Shown: piece after piece, positions 38,315 to 46,691 of the stretch
How the letters are laid out: the number at the start of each line of letters is the position of its first letter
Position numbering within the stretch: the stretch's first letter is position 1
Assembly: GCA_003223215.1 (NCBI GenBank)
Contig: QHYH01000094.1
Span: forward strand, 44,563 to 108,562
Reading direction: 5' to 3'
DNA from: Acidobacteriota bacterium
GTDB taxonomy: Bacteria; Acidobacteriota; Terriglobia; Acidiferrales; UBA7541
Length of the DNA: 64,000 nt
Translations under genes and position numbers: made by a program
Notes under the pieces: generated by a model
Seen by the model: the letters and a program-made list of their open reading frames with translations, nothing else
The model's database searches: none
What the model was told of the DNA's origin: nothing

Positions 38315-39223
38315 ATGCACCAAACACAACGCTTTTTCGCCATCGTGAACCCCGCTGCCGGCGGCGGCCGCTCCGCGAAACTCGCTGGGCCGGCGCTTGC
38401 GCGTTTGCGTCAAAACAACTTGCAAGTGGACAGCGTGGCGTCGACGTGCCCGGGACACGCTGTCGAGCTTGCCCGCGAGGCCTACGATCAGGGCTATCGC
38501 CAGTTTCTTGCGGTCGGCGGAGACGGAACGACACACGAAATCTTGAACGGCGTGTTTGCGGGCCGCAAGTCCGTCGAGCGCGTCACCCTCGGATTCCTTC
38601 CCCTAGGGACCGGCAATTCCTTCCTGCGCGATTTCTCGAACAACGGGGCGGAGGCTTCCGCTCAGGCGATTTTGGAGAATCGCAAGCGTGTCATTGATCT
38701 GATTCGCCTAAATCATGCCACCGGCGAAGTTTTTTCCTTCAACCTTTTGAGCGTCGGCTTTACCGCCGATGTCGCGGCGCTGACCAACCGCGCGTTCAAG
38801 GCCTTCGGACCTCTGGGCTACCTGCTTGGGGTATTCGTCCGGGTGGTGCAGTTGCACCGCCGTTCCTTCGCGCTGCGCTGCGACGAAGACCAGGAATGGG
38901 ACGAACGGTGTTCGCTCTTTCTTACGTTCAACAACAGCAAGTACACGGGTGGCACCATGCTGATTGCGCCGCAAGCCGATCCGGCAGATGGGTTGATCGA
39001 ATTTGTCCGCTGGGGGCCGATTGGGCGGCTGGGTCTGCTGCGCAACTTGCCTCGGCTCTACGATGGCTCGCATGTCCACCATCCGCTCGCTTCGCGGCGC
39101 GCGGTGCGCCACGTGGAATTCAACGTGGCCGAGCCGGTGGACATCATGATCGACGGCGAGGTTGCGAGACTGGAATGCCGGTCGCTCGATATTATTCCCT
39201 CAGCGCTTGATGTGTTCCTATGA
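38315..39223 (+). CDS. Diacylglycerol kinase-family lipid kinase
   Basis: A 302-residue protein of the DAGK catalytic family. AIVNPAAGGGRS and VGGDGTTHEILNG form the nucleotide site, and FLPLGTGNSFLRDF matches the third motif. Such enzymes phosphorylate diacylglycerol, sphingoid or undecaprenol-type lipids at the membrane. ATG 38315 is chosen from homology; the upstream frame has none. Its stop overlaps the plsC start (ATGA), coupling lipid phosphorylation and acylation. The preferred lipid is not known. Confidence 0.87.
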   Translation: MHQTQRFFAIVNPAAGGGRSAKLAGPALARLRQNNLQVDSVASTCPGHAVELAREAYDQGYRQFLAVGGDGTTHEILNGVFAGRKSVERVTLGFLPLGTGNSFLRDFSNNGAEASAQAILENRKRVIDLIRLNHATGEVFSFNLLSVGFTADVAALTNRAFKAFGPLGYLLGVFVRVVQLHRRSFALRCDEDQEWDERCSLFLTFNNSKYTGGTMLIAPQADPADGLIEFVRWGPIGRLGLLRNLPRLYDGSHVHHPLASRRAVRHVEFNVAEPVDIMIDGEVARLECRSLDIIPSALDVFL

Positions 39224-40005
39224 AAACGGCCTGGTTCGTTCTGCGCAGCGTCCTTCTTTGGATTGCCAGCGGTTTGCACTTCTTTCTGGCGGTGCCCGTG
39301 CTTGTTTTTCTGGGAATTTTTCTCGACGCTCGCAAACACGATAGCCTTCAGCGGGGTTTGTGCCGGCGAATCGCTTTTCTTTCCGGAGCGAAGGTCGAGG
39401 TTCGCCGTTCACCTGGCTTCGACGCGAACCGCACTTCGTTCTTTTTTTCGAACCACGTCAACCTCTTTGATCCGTTCATGCTTTACTGCGCCATTCCGCA
39501 GTTTGTGCGCGGCTGGGAACTGGAATCACACTTCAAGATCCCTGCGTACGGCCCGCTCATGAAACGCTTTGGGAACGTTCCCGTACCGAACATACGGCGT
39601 CCCTCGGATTTAAAACGGATGTGGCGACTCACGCTGGAAGCCATTAACACCGGCACCAGCTTGGTCATTTTTCCAGAGGCCAAGCGAACTCGCGACGGTC
39701 ATGTCCTCGAATTCCAGGATGGCGGCTTTCGCGTCGCGCAGCAGCTCGGCGTTCCCATCGTCCCGGTGAGCCTTGTCGGCTCATTTCAGCATTTCCGCAC
39801 TGGGCACTGGATGCTCTGGCCGGGAAAAATCACCGTCTACTTGCACGATACCATCGAGACGAAAGGTCTCGGCAAAGAGGACGTGCCCGCACTACGCGAC
39901 CGCGTGCGCGAAATTATCTCTGCGCCGGTGGAAGAAGCGCTCAAAGCGCAAAGCAGACACCCGAGCCGCAGTTTGGAGGTTCGAGTGAGAGGCGGGAACC
40001 TGTAA
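39220..40005 (+). CDS. PlsC-type 1-acyl-glycerol-3-phosphate acyltransferase
   Basis: A 261-residue acyltransferase with an N-terminal membrane segment (LHFFLAVPVLVFLGIFLD). The catalytic NHVNLFDPF is the HX4D motif, and FPEAKRTRDG is the FPEGTRS-type substrate motif with two changes (Gly to Ala, Thr to Lys). It transfers an acyl group to a glycerol-phosphate or related lipid. Overlap with the preceding lipid kinase gene shows translational coupling. The altered motif III may indicate an unusual acceptor. Confidence 0.87.
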   Translation: MKTAWFVLRSVLLWIASGLHFFLAVPVLVFLGIFLDARKHDSLQRGLCRRIAFLSGAKVEVRRSPGFDANRTSFFFSNHVNLFDPFMLYCAIPQFVRGWELESHFKIPAYGPLMKRFGNVPVPNIRRPSDLKRMWRLTLEAINTGTSLVIFPEAKRTRDGHVLEFQDGGFRVAQQLGVPIVPVSLVGSFQHFRTGHWMLWPGKITVYLHDTIETKGLGKEDVPALRDRVREIISAPVEEALKAQSRHPSRSLEVRVRGGNL

Positions 40006-40103
40006 GGGTCCTTGTTGGCCCCCTTGCGCCCCTTCCCCTTTTCCCAACAGCGTCTTTGCTTTGAGCTCAACAATAGGCATGAGCCATAGAAGCAGCCGCG
40101 AAG

Positions 40104-40721
40104 TTACAGCGAAAGCTTGATTCCGGGCAAGGTACGCCCGGCCTTGGTTTCCTGCCAGGTGAAAACAATGCGGTGAATCACGGTGATGGTTGACACGACC
40201 GCAATCACCCACAACACCGGCCCCATGCGATTGAAGAGTCCACCAATGATGAGCAGCACCAGCCGCTCTGGACGCTCCATGAATCCGACTTTGCACAGCG
40301 GAATCAGCGATTCGGCGCGGGCTCGTGCATAGCTCACCATCACCGAACCCGCGGTCGCCACCGCCGCAAGTATCACGTACGGCGTGTGCCCGCTCACGGA
40401 GTAGTACACCAGCAGGCCCATGTACAGCGCCATGTCCGCGTAACGGTCGAGCGTCGAATCGTAAAACGCGCCGAACGCTGTCACGCGGTTCTGTTTCCGC
40501 GCCACCTGACCGTCCAGCATGTCCAGAAACCCCGCGCAAAAAATGATGATGGCCCCGGTGCGAAATCCGCCGATGGCAAAAAAGGCCGCAGCTCCAAAGT
40601 TCACCACCAACCCTAGAAAAGTGAGGATGTTTGGATTGATTCCCGTTGCCGCAATGGCTCCGACGATCTTATCGAGCAGCCACTTGCTTCCAATGCCAAT
40701 TGCCCCGGTGAAGGTAGCCAT
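40104..40721 (-). CDS. CDP-alcohol phosphatidyltransferase
   Basis: A 205-residue membrane enzyme with the full CDP-alcohol signature DG-x2-AR-x8-G-x3-D-x3-D, read here as DGQVARKQNRVTAFGAFYDS followed by TLDRYAD. It makes phospholipids from CDP-diacylglycerol and an alcohol such as glycerol phosphate or inositol phosphate. VGFMERPERLVLL is reminiscent of the phosphatidylinositol-phosphate-synthase-like group, but I do not claim the alcohol. It faces the plsC gene tail to tail and extends the lipid theme on the other strand. Confidence 0.88.
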   Translation of the reverse strand: MATFTGAIGIGSKWLLDKIVGAIAATGINPNILTFLGLVVNFGAAAFFAIGGFRTGAIIIFCAGFLDMLDGQVARKQNRVTAFGAFYDSTLDRYADMALYMGLLVYYSVSGHTPYVILAAVATAGSVMVSYARARAESLIPLCKVGFMERPERLVLLIIGGLFNRMGPVLWVIAVVSTITVIHRIVFTWQETKAGRTLPGIKLSL

Positions 40722-41044
40722 ATGCAGTGAATAGTCTCTCAGACTGACTTCATTTTGCGAAATGGGCGCGAGCGTTCAAAAGCGGGCGGCATCGTACACC
40801 ACCGGGAGTTGGCATCGCAAATTTTGGATTTCGAAAACCCAGCGTCTCGTTTGCTTTCGGCCAAACGAGAAGCTTACAATTGTGCGCGTCTCAAAAGATT
40901 CCGCCCGGCGGGCACCTCATTGACCCGGCGGTCTATGTACAAAACCATTTTGGTTCTGAGTTCTCTGCGGAAGCGACCAAGAATTCCTTGACGCTTGTTT
41001 TCTCTCCGCTTACATTCGCAGAGTCATAATTGAGGTTCGAAGAA
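40722..41044. other. 323-base divergent spacer
   Basis: This region lies between the CDP-alcohol phosphatidyltransferase and the GMC dehydrogenase operon. It contains the promoter described separately at 40988-41016. No gene is evident. Confidence 0.5.
40988..41016 (+). promoter_or_regulatory. Sigma70-like promoter for the GMC dehydrogenase operon
   Basis: TTGACG (40988-40993) and TACATT (41011-41016) are separated by exactly 17 bases, close to the TTGACA/TATAAT consensus. The predicted transcription start is about 20 bases before ATG 41045, giving a short leader with a GAGG site. Confidence 0.65.
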
Positions 41045-41716
41045 ATGGATGCATCCGTCAGCCGTCGTCGTTTCCTGGCTCAAGGAGCCGGGGGGCTTTC
41101 TTCCGTCTGGGTTTCCGCGCACTGGCCTGCGCTCCTGGCGGCCGCCACACACGCACGCCACGCCGCGCAATCGGCTGTGGCTGCCAAATTCGAATTCTTC
41201 GGTGCGGAAGAAGCCAAAGAGGTTGACGCCGTCACCTCCCGCATTATTCCCAGCGACGAGACGCCGGGAGCGCACGAAGCCGGCGTGGTTTACTTCATCG
41301 ATCGCGCCCTTACCACTTTTGGCATCGACGATCAAAAGACCTACCGCGAGGGCTTGCCGGAGTTGCAAGCCAGGGTCGCAGAGATGTTCCCCGGCACTTC
41401 CAGATTCTCCGCGCTGGCGCCCGAACAGCAGGACGAAGTGCTGCATTCTTTCGACGAGCAAAGTCCACACGGGCGGCAGCGCAGGTTCCGCACGAGTCCG
41501 GGCGCGCAAAACTTTTTTGAAACGCTTCGCCAGCACACCATCGCGGGATTCTTGATCGACCCCGATTACGGCGGCAACCGTGATGGCGCCGGCTGGAAAG
41601 TAATAGGCCGCGCACGCGAATACATGTTTCAGCCGCCGTTTGGCTATTACGACAAGGGCTATCCCGGTTGGGAAGTAGCGGCGAAAGAAGAAATGAAAGA
41701 AGCAGAGAAGAAATGA
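41045..41716 (+). CDS. Gluconate 2-dehydrogenase subunit 3-family protein, Tat-exported
   Basis: A 223-residue protein beginning with SRRRFLAQGAGGLSSVWVSA, a twin-arginine leader. The mature part (EAKEVDAVTSRIIPSDETPG, and GFLIDPDYGGNRDGAGWKVI) is the gluconate 2-dehydrogenase subunit 3 pattern, a small partner that carries the FAD subunit through the Tat system. Its stop overlaps the start of the GMC flavoprotein gene (ATGA). ATG 41045 is chosen as the start of the leader. Confidence 0.88.
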   Translation: MDASVSRRRFLAQGAGGLSSVWVSAHWPALLAAATHARHAAQSAVAAKFEFFGAEEAKEVDAVTSRIIPSDETPGAHEAGVVYFIDRALTTFGIDDQKTYREGLPELQARVAEMFPGTSRFSALAPEQQDEVLHSFDEQSPHGRQRRFRTSPGAQNFFETLRQHTIAGFLIDPDYGGNRDGAGWKVIGRAREYMFQPPFGYYDKGYPGWEVAAKEEMKEAEKK

Positions 41717-43377
41717 CCGTGGACCAGCCCAAGTACAAGACTTCGGACGAAGTGGATTTCGTGATCGTCGGCTCCGGCGCTGCCGGCGGCGTTCTGGCTA
41801 AAGAGCTTTCTACGAACGGTTTTCGCGTCGTGGTCCTTGAGCAGGGCCCTTACCTGAGCGAAGCCGATTTCACGCACAACGAAATCGAAATTTTGGCGCT
41901 GGACAAGCTCACCAATCATCCCAAGCAGCAACCGACGACGGTTCGCAAAACGCCCGACGAAAAGGCCAAGCCCCAGCGCGCACTTGTTTATGGCCGCTGC
42001 GTGGGCGGGACCAGCGTGCATTTCACGGCAAACTTCTGGCGGTTCCATGAAATTGATTTCATCGAGCGCAGCAAAGTGGGATCGATTCCCGGGTCAACCC
42101 TCGTCGATTGGCCCATCGCCTACGCGGACCTCGAGCCCTATTACACGAAGGTGGAATGGGAGATTGGCGTTTCCGGCTTGGCCGGCGCAAGTCCGTTCGA
42201 TCCTCCTCGCTCGAAGCCTTATCCCATGCCGCCGCTGCCGGTGAAATCTTCGGGAGTGCTCTTTGAACGCGCCGCCCGAAAGCTGGGCTGGCATCCGTTC
42301 CCGGCCCCCATGGCGATTCTTTCCCAGCCGCGGCCCGGCCGCAGCGCCTGTGTCCAGTGCGGTTTTTGTCTCGGCTTCGGCTGCGAGGTCGGCGCAAAAT
42401 CCAGCTCGCTCGTGGCTGCGATTCGCGTGGCCGAGCGCACCGGCCGTTGCGAGATTCGCCCGAATTCCTACGTGCATCGGATCGAACTGAACTCCAACGG
42501 GCGCGCCATCGGCGCAGTCTATTTTGATGAAAAGCGCAACACGCATCTGCAAAGGGCAAAGGCCGTAGCGGTTTGCGCGAACGGGGCTGAAACGCCCCGC
42601 TTGCTCCTGCTTTCCGCGAACAAGCAATTTCCGGATGGTCTTGCGAACTCCAGCGGCTTGGTCGGCAAAAACCTGATGTTCAACAGCGGCGGCACCGTCA
42701 CTGGTGTTTACGAGCAGCCGCTCAACGACTACAAAGGTTACTGCGTCAGCCGCGTGCTGCATGATTTTTACGAACTCAACCATGAGAAGGTGGGCTTCTA
42801 CGGCGGAGGCGGTCTCGACGCCCGTTACGACTTCACTCCTATTTCCTTTGCTTTCGGGGGAATCCCGCCGGAAACCCCGCGCTGGGGCAAGGAATTCAAA
42901 GCCACTCTGGCACACAACTTCACGCGAACTATGGAGATTTTCTGTCACGGCACTTCTCTGCCGGTCGAGAACAATTCCTTTTCGTTGGATCCAGACCTGA
43001 AGGACGCCTGGGGATTGCCCGCTCTGCGGCTAACCTACAAGGACCACCCCGACGACCTGAAACTCTCCAACTGGCTCTTTGAGCGCGCCCAAGCCATTCA
43101 CGAAGCCGCTGGCGCCGTCAAAAAGTGGAGTTTCCCGGCCCAGGAGCAGCAGTTTGGCGTGCATCTTCTCGGCACCTGCCGCATGGGCAACGATCCGAAA
43201 AGTTCAGTGATTAATCTCGGTCATCGCACACACGACGTGAAGAACCTATTCTTGTGCGACGGCAGCAGTCTGGTCACTTCCGGCCGCGGCCAGCCCACCA
43301 TGACGATCATGGCGCTCGCTTTCCGCGCCGCCGACCGCATCACTGCACTAGCCAAGCGCGGGGAACTCGGCGCATAG
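41713..43377 (+). CDS. GMC-family FAD oxidoreductase (gluconate/sugar dehydrogenase large subunit type)
   Basis: A 554-residue flavoprotein. DFVIVGSGAAGGVLAKEL binds FAD, VYGRCVGGTSVHF matches the second GMC motif, and VHLLGTCRMGNDPKSS plus TSGRGQPTMTIMALAFRAAD form the C-terminal active-site region. A cysteine-rich segment, ACVQCGFCLGFGCEVGAKSS, is typical of membrane-linked gluconate, sorbitol and alcohol dehydrogenase subunits. It has no leader of its own and is expected to be exported with the preceding Tat protein. It oxidises a sugar, sugar acid or alcohol; electrons probably pass to the cytochrome encoded downstream. Confidence 0.9.
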   Translation: MTVDQPKYKTSDEVDFVIVGSGAAGGVLAKELSTNGFRVVVLEQGPYLSEADFTHNEIEILALDKLTNHPKQQPTTVRKTPDEKAKPQRALVYGRCVGGTSVHFTANFWRFHEIDFIERSKVGSIPGSTLVDWPIAYADLEPYYTKVEWEIGVSGLAGASPFDPPRSKPYPMPPLPVKSSGVLFERAARKLGWHPFPAPMAILSQPRPGRSACVQCGFCLGFGCEVGAKSSSLVAAIRVAERTGRCEIRPNSYVHRIELNSNGRAIGAVYFDEKRNTHLQRAKAVAVCANGAETPRLLLLSANKQFPDGLANSSGLVGKNLMFNSGGTVTGVYEQPLNDYKGYCVSRVLHDFYELNHEKVGFYGGGGLDARYDFTPISFAFGGIPPETPRWGKEFKATLAHNFTRTMEIFCHGTSLPVENNSFSLDPDLKDAWGLPALRLTYKDHPDDLKLSNWLFERAQAIHEAAGAVKKWSFPAQEQQFGVHLLGTCRMGNDPKSSVINLGHRTHDVKNLFLCDGSSLVTSGRGQPTMTIMALAFRAADRITALAKRGELGA

Positions 43378-43450
43378 GTTCCGCGGCACCCATTGGCCTG
43401 CTGCAACCAGGTCGCGAGCGCTTTCGTCATAACCTGCGAGGGTTGAATCC

Positions 43451-44614
43451 ATGAATGCCTACTATTGGAAGGCGTGGTTTTCTGTCGGCGGGATGTCGTT
43501 GCTCACGCTGCTGATGATTGCCGGAGCGCGCGCGCAGTCGACTCCGGCAAAAGGTTCGTCCGAAGGAGCAACCGCAACTTCGCCGAAGCTTGCGGAAGAA
43601 GAATACAAGAATATTCAGGCATTAAAGGGAATCCCGGCCGATCAGGTCATTCCGTCGATGCAGTTCATCGCCGCGTCGCTGGGCGTCGAATGCGAATACT
43701 GTCACCTCGCTCGCGCTTTTGAGAAAGACGACAAGAAGCCGAAACTCACGGCGCGCAAGATGATCGGCATGATGATGGCCATCAACAAGGAGAACTTCGA
43801 GGGCCATCGCGAAGTTACCTGCTACTCCTGCCATCGCGGCTCGCCGGACCCGGTGGCAACGCCGATGATCGCGGCCGAAGAGCCGAGGCGAGAAGCGGCA
43901 GAAGCCGCCAAGGCCGGTGAACCCAAACCGGTTTTTCCGCCAGCCGATCAGCTTCTCGACAAATACGTCGGCGCCATTGGCGGAGCCGAAGCTCTGCAAA
44001 AGGTCACCAGCCGAGTGGAAAAAGGGATCCTCACTGCGTTCGGCGGCCAGCATTTCCCGGTTGACGTTTATTCCAAGGCCCCCGACAAACGCCTCTCGGT
44101 CATGCATCTCCCCAATGGCGATAGCCTCACCGCTTTCGACGGCACGCAGGGCTGGCTAAGCGTTCCGGGACGCGTGCACAGGATGTCCACGGCAGAAAAT
44201 GCCGCGGCGCGCATCGATGCCGACCTATATTTCCCGCTGCACGTGAAAACGCTTTACGAAAGATTTCGCGTGAACGCGGGCGAAAAGATCGACGGCCATG
44301 ATACCTATCTTGTCGTGGGCCTCAAGGAAGGGCAACCTCCGCTCCTCCTCTACTTCGACAAGGAGTCCGGCCTATTGCTTCGCCTAGTCCGCTATGCCGA
44401 AACCCCACTCGGCCGCAATCCCACGCAGATCGATTATGCGGATTATCGCGAAGCGAATGGCTTGAAGGCTCCGTTTCGCTGGACTCTATCACGCCCAGGA
44501 AACCAGTTCACCATTCAGGTGGAACAGCTCCAGCAGAATGTCCCTGTGGACGATGCCAAGTTTGCGCCGCCTCCGGAACCGCCTCCGGCGGCGCAAAAGC
44601 GTGCCGCGCCTTAG
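43451..44614 (+). CDS. Exported dihaem cytochrome c (photosynthetic-reaction-centre-cytochrome-like) with C-terminal lipoprotein-sorting-like domain
   Basis: A 387-residue protein with an N-terminal signal segment (MSLLTLLMIAGARAQ). Haem sites are CEYCH (81-85) and CYSCH (124-128), within the pattern LGVECEYCH...TARKMIGMMMAIN common in Acidobacteriota cytochromes of the reaction-centre cytochrome c type. From about residue 160 a second domain (VGAIGGAEALQKVTSRVEKG) resembles LolA-like or outer-membrane lipoprotein-sorting folds. Located 73 bases after the GMC gene, it is the likely electron acceptor of that dehydrogenase. Confidence 0.87.
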   Translation: MNAYYWKAWFSVGGMSLLTLLMIAGARAQSTPAKGSSEGATATSPKLAEEEYKNIQALKGIPADQVIPSMQFIAASLGVECEYCHLARAFEKDDKKPKLTARKMIGMMMAINKENFEGHREVTCYSCHRGSPDPVATPMIAAEEPRREAAEAAKAGEPKPVFPPADQLLDKYVGAIGGAEALQKVTSRVEKGILTAFGGQHFPVDVYSKAPDKRLSVMHLPNGDSLTAFDGTQGWLSVPGRVHRMSTAENAAARIDADLYFPLHVKTLYERFRVNAGEKIDGHDTYLVVGLKEGQPPLLLYFDKESGLLLRLVRYAETPLGRNPTQIDYADYREANGLKAPFRWTLSRPGNQFTIQVEQLQQNVPVDDAKFAPPPEPPPAAQKRAAP

Positions 44615-44634
44615 CCCTTCTGTTGCTCGACTTT

Positions 44635-45297
44635 CTAGAAATGGAAGGCCAGCCCCGCCAGGAAATTCCCACGATGCTGGTATTGCGACACCTTGGCGGT
44701 GTAGCAACCGTAGTAGGGAGAGCAGTAAGTTGCCAGACCGGAATTCGCATAGGTCGGCATATAGCGTGCGTCTCCCCGAAAAGACAGATAGTGTGTCAGC
44801 GTATATTTCACGCCCCCGCCAATGCCGTAGGAAAAGTCCAGCCGCGTCGGGTTACCCCCGCTGTTGAATTCATGGGTAAAGCCCAGGCTCCCCGCAAAGT
44901 ACGGCCGCCACTTGTGCTCATCTCCAAGAAACATATAAAGGGCGCCAAATTGATACTGGTCCACGGTCGAATCGTAGGCCTTCGTATACGGAGCGCCCGG
45001 AGTTGGCTGCAAGCTGTAGGAAGTCAGATTGCGATCCCAGAGGAACTCAAACTGAGAGTTGGAAGTGAGCGAATATCCGATGAACGTCCCAAAACTGGTC
45101 GCGCCGTTAATGCGCAGGTCGTTTACGAATACCGTGGTTGACGTGGGACTAAGTGGATAAGAACCGCTTGTCTCATAGCCAACGAATGGCGTGAATTCCC
45201 ATTTTTCGAGTCTGCTGCCCCCGTACTGCGCCATAGCTGGCGCACTCATGACCAGGCAGATCACTCCTCCGAGCAGGCCTATCATCCCAGCTTGCAT
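44635..45297 (-). CDS. Outer-membrane beta-barrel protein
   Basis: A 220-residue protein with a signal peptide (GMIGLLGGVICLVMSAPAMA) and alternating hydrophobic strands, ending in GNFLAGLAFHF with the terminal Phe typical of BamA-inserted barrels. An eight-stranded OmpA-like or OmpW-like barrel is expected from length. ATG 45297 is chosen for GGGAG upstream and the signal peptide. It converges on the cytochrome gene with 20 bases between stops. Function unknown. Confidence 0.8.
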   Translation of the reverse strand: MQAGMIGLLGGVICLVMSAPAMAQYGGSRLEKWEFTPFVGYETSGSYPLSPTSTTVFVNDLRINGATSFGTFIGYSLTSNSQFEFLWDRNLTSYSLQPTPGAPYTKAYDSTVDQYQFGALYMFLGDEHKWRPYFAGSLGFTHEFNSGGNPTRLDFSYGIGGGVKYTLTHYLSFRGDARYMPTYANSGLATYCSPYYGCYTAKVSQYQHRGNFLAGLAFHF

Positions 45298-45565
45298 TTC
45301 TTCTCCCTCTTCTTCCGTCTGAACGAATGTTACGATCAAGCGTGCATGCCAACCTACTCAAGTTAGGATGCACTTGGCCTTTCTCGCGTTTCAGCCTCTC
45401 CCTCAGGGACGGAACTGCAACCACGCGATCGAGAGCCGGAAGGGGAAGCCGAAACCTGAAGGCTGAAAACCCTTGCAACTGCGCCCCCAAAAAAAACGCA
45501 ATCGAAGCCCCGCAGGGCAAATTTCTTTGCTAACAACTCATGACTAATAACTGAGAACCGGTAAT

Positions 45566-45610
45566 TGGTGGGCCTGGGTGGACTTGAACCACCGACCTCG
45601 CCCTTATCAG
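45566..45610 (-). tRNA. 3' half of a tRNA-Ile(GAU) gene, partial (possible att site)
   Basis: Read on the minus strand this 45-base stretch is the 3' half of tRNA-Ile: anticodon loop CTGATAA, variable region AGGTC, T arm GGTGG-TTCAAGT-CCACC, acceptor strand CAGGCCC and terminal ACCA. The expected 5' half (acceptor strand GGGCCTG, D arm, 5' anticodon stem) is not present upstream; the match breaks exactly at the anticodon loop. It cannot make a functional tRNA. A truncated tRNA 3' end is typical of an attachment-site duplicate left by tRNA-integrating elements. Confidence 0.75.
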
Positions 45611-45892
45611 TATTGAGGCCACTGGTCCCTCGGCCAGGAATTAGATTTTCGTGCCATGGGTCGCACGGAATTGCTTGTCTAACGACTGCGTCGTGAAAAC
45701 TCGAACACCGGACGTCGGGAAGAGTTTGCCTTCGCCTGCGGCTTGCAAGCGCAGAGCGATCACACGCATTTGTCTCGGATGAGAAACGTCGGGCTACCGT
45801 GGCAAACCCCCTGCCGTATGAGCCGCGTCGGGAAAAGAAACCCGCTTTCGTCGGTAATCGGCAAACACGAAGCGACGCCGAGACCATAACCC
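45611..45892. other. Spacer between tRNA fragment and VapC gene
   Basis: About 280 bases with no recognised gene, RNA or integrase remnant. Confidence 0.35.
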
Positions 45893-46288
45893 TCAAGGAA
45901 GCTCAAAGCCGGGAAGCCGCAGCGCCTTCTGGTCGAATGTCAAAGTGAGGGAACAGCCCATTCGCGCACCTAGTGCCGCGATGAGAGCATCGGAGAACGA
46001 ACCTTGCCCTGCCCTGAGAGCGATCAAAGCGGTGAAAACCTCCTGCTCGTTTTCAACAGCCAGCACCTCGGTTTGAAGAATGCGCTCGACAGCCGCAGCG
46101 ATTTCACGGGCTCCCAGCCCGTAGGCACGATCAAGCACCCAGACAATCTCGGCCATCGCGACAATGCTGACGAAACCGGGGTTCGCCTCGGTGAGCCGCC
46201 GTTCAATGATCTCATTAGCCTTCGGCGACTGAATCGGGTCGTCTTGCGTCAGGTAACGGACAAGGATGTTGGTGTCAAGCCCAATCAT
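45893..46288 (-). CDS. vapC: VapC-family PIN-domain toxin
   Basis: A 131-residue PIN-domain ribonuclease. IGLDTNILVRYLTQDD supplies the first acidic residues of the metal site, MAEIVWVLDRAY the conserved Glu, and FSDALIAALGARMG plus LTFDQKALRL the later Asp residues, so the active site is complete. Its start overlaps the stop of the antitoxin gene (ATGA), the standard toxin-antitoxin order. It likely cleaves RNA (often initiator tRNA or rRNA) when the antitoxin is lost. Confidence 0.88.
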   Translation of the reverse strand: MIGLDTNILVRYLTQDDPIQSPKANEIIERRLTEANPGFVSIVAMAEIVWVLDRAYGLGAREIAAAVERILQTEVLAVENEQEVFTALIALRAGQGSFSDALIAALGARMGCSLTLTFDQKALRLPGFELP

Positions 46289-46542
46289 CGGTTCGTAGCG
46301 CGCCTCGCGACACCGGCGGCGGCCTCAGCAGCAGCCTTGTTCATCTCTGCGATGCTCACCGCTCTCAGGCGGCGGGACTTGACAATGCCGCGTAAAGCGC
46401 CAGCAGGAAGCTTGGGCAGAAGAACCACACTGCCATCGGGATGAAGGAAAAACTTAACGCGATCACCAGGCTTCAACCCGAGATGCTCGCGTATCGCTTT
46501 CGGGATGGTCGCTTGACCCTTGACGGTGATTGCCGATTCCAT
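46285..46542 (-). CDS. AbrB/MazE-type antitoxin of the VapC toxin
   Basis: An 85-residue protein whose N-terminal ITVKGQATIPKAIREHLGLK is the SpoVT/AbrB swapped-hairpin DNA-binding domain; the C-terminal half should neutralise VapC. It is encoded first and overlaps vapC by four bases. Autoregulation is expected through the inverted repeat just upstream. Confidence 0.88.
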   Translation of the reverse strand: MESAITVKGQATIPKAIREHLGLKPGDRVKFFLHPDGSVVLLPKLPAGALRGIVKSRRLRAVSIAEMNKAAAEAAAGVARRATNR

Positions 46543-46572
46543 GGTGCACCATTACAATTTCAGGAATGTAAT
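46541..46572 (-). promoter_or_regulatory. Candidate operator of the toxin-antitoxin operon
   Basis: Two palindromes adjoin the antitoxin start codon: ATGGTGCACCAT (46541-46552, perfect, including part of the start codon) and ATTACA-N10-TGTAAT (46551-46572). AbrB-type antitoxins bind such symmetric sites to repress their own operon. Symmetry is seen; the role is inferred. Confidence 0.5.
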
Positions 46573-46691
46573 ACCATAACTTGCCTCCGACGTCAATGAG
46601 GATAGTCCTGGTCCTTCTGGTCCTGGACAGTCACTCCAGTCACTCCGCGCTGCTTTCCTTTATGGTTCATGGAGGTAGGAAGGGTGGGGCG

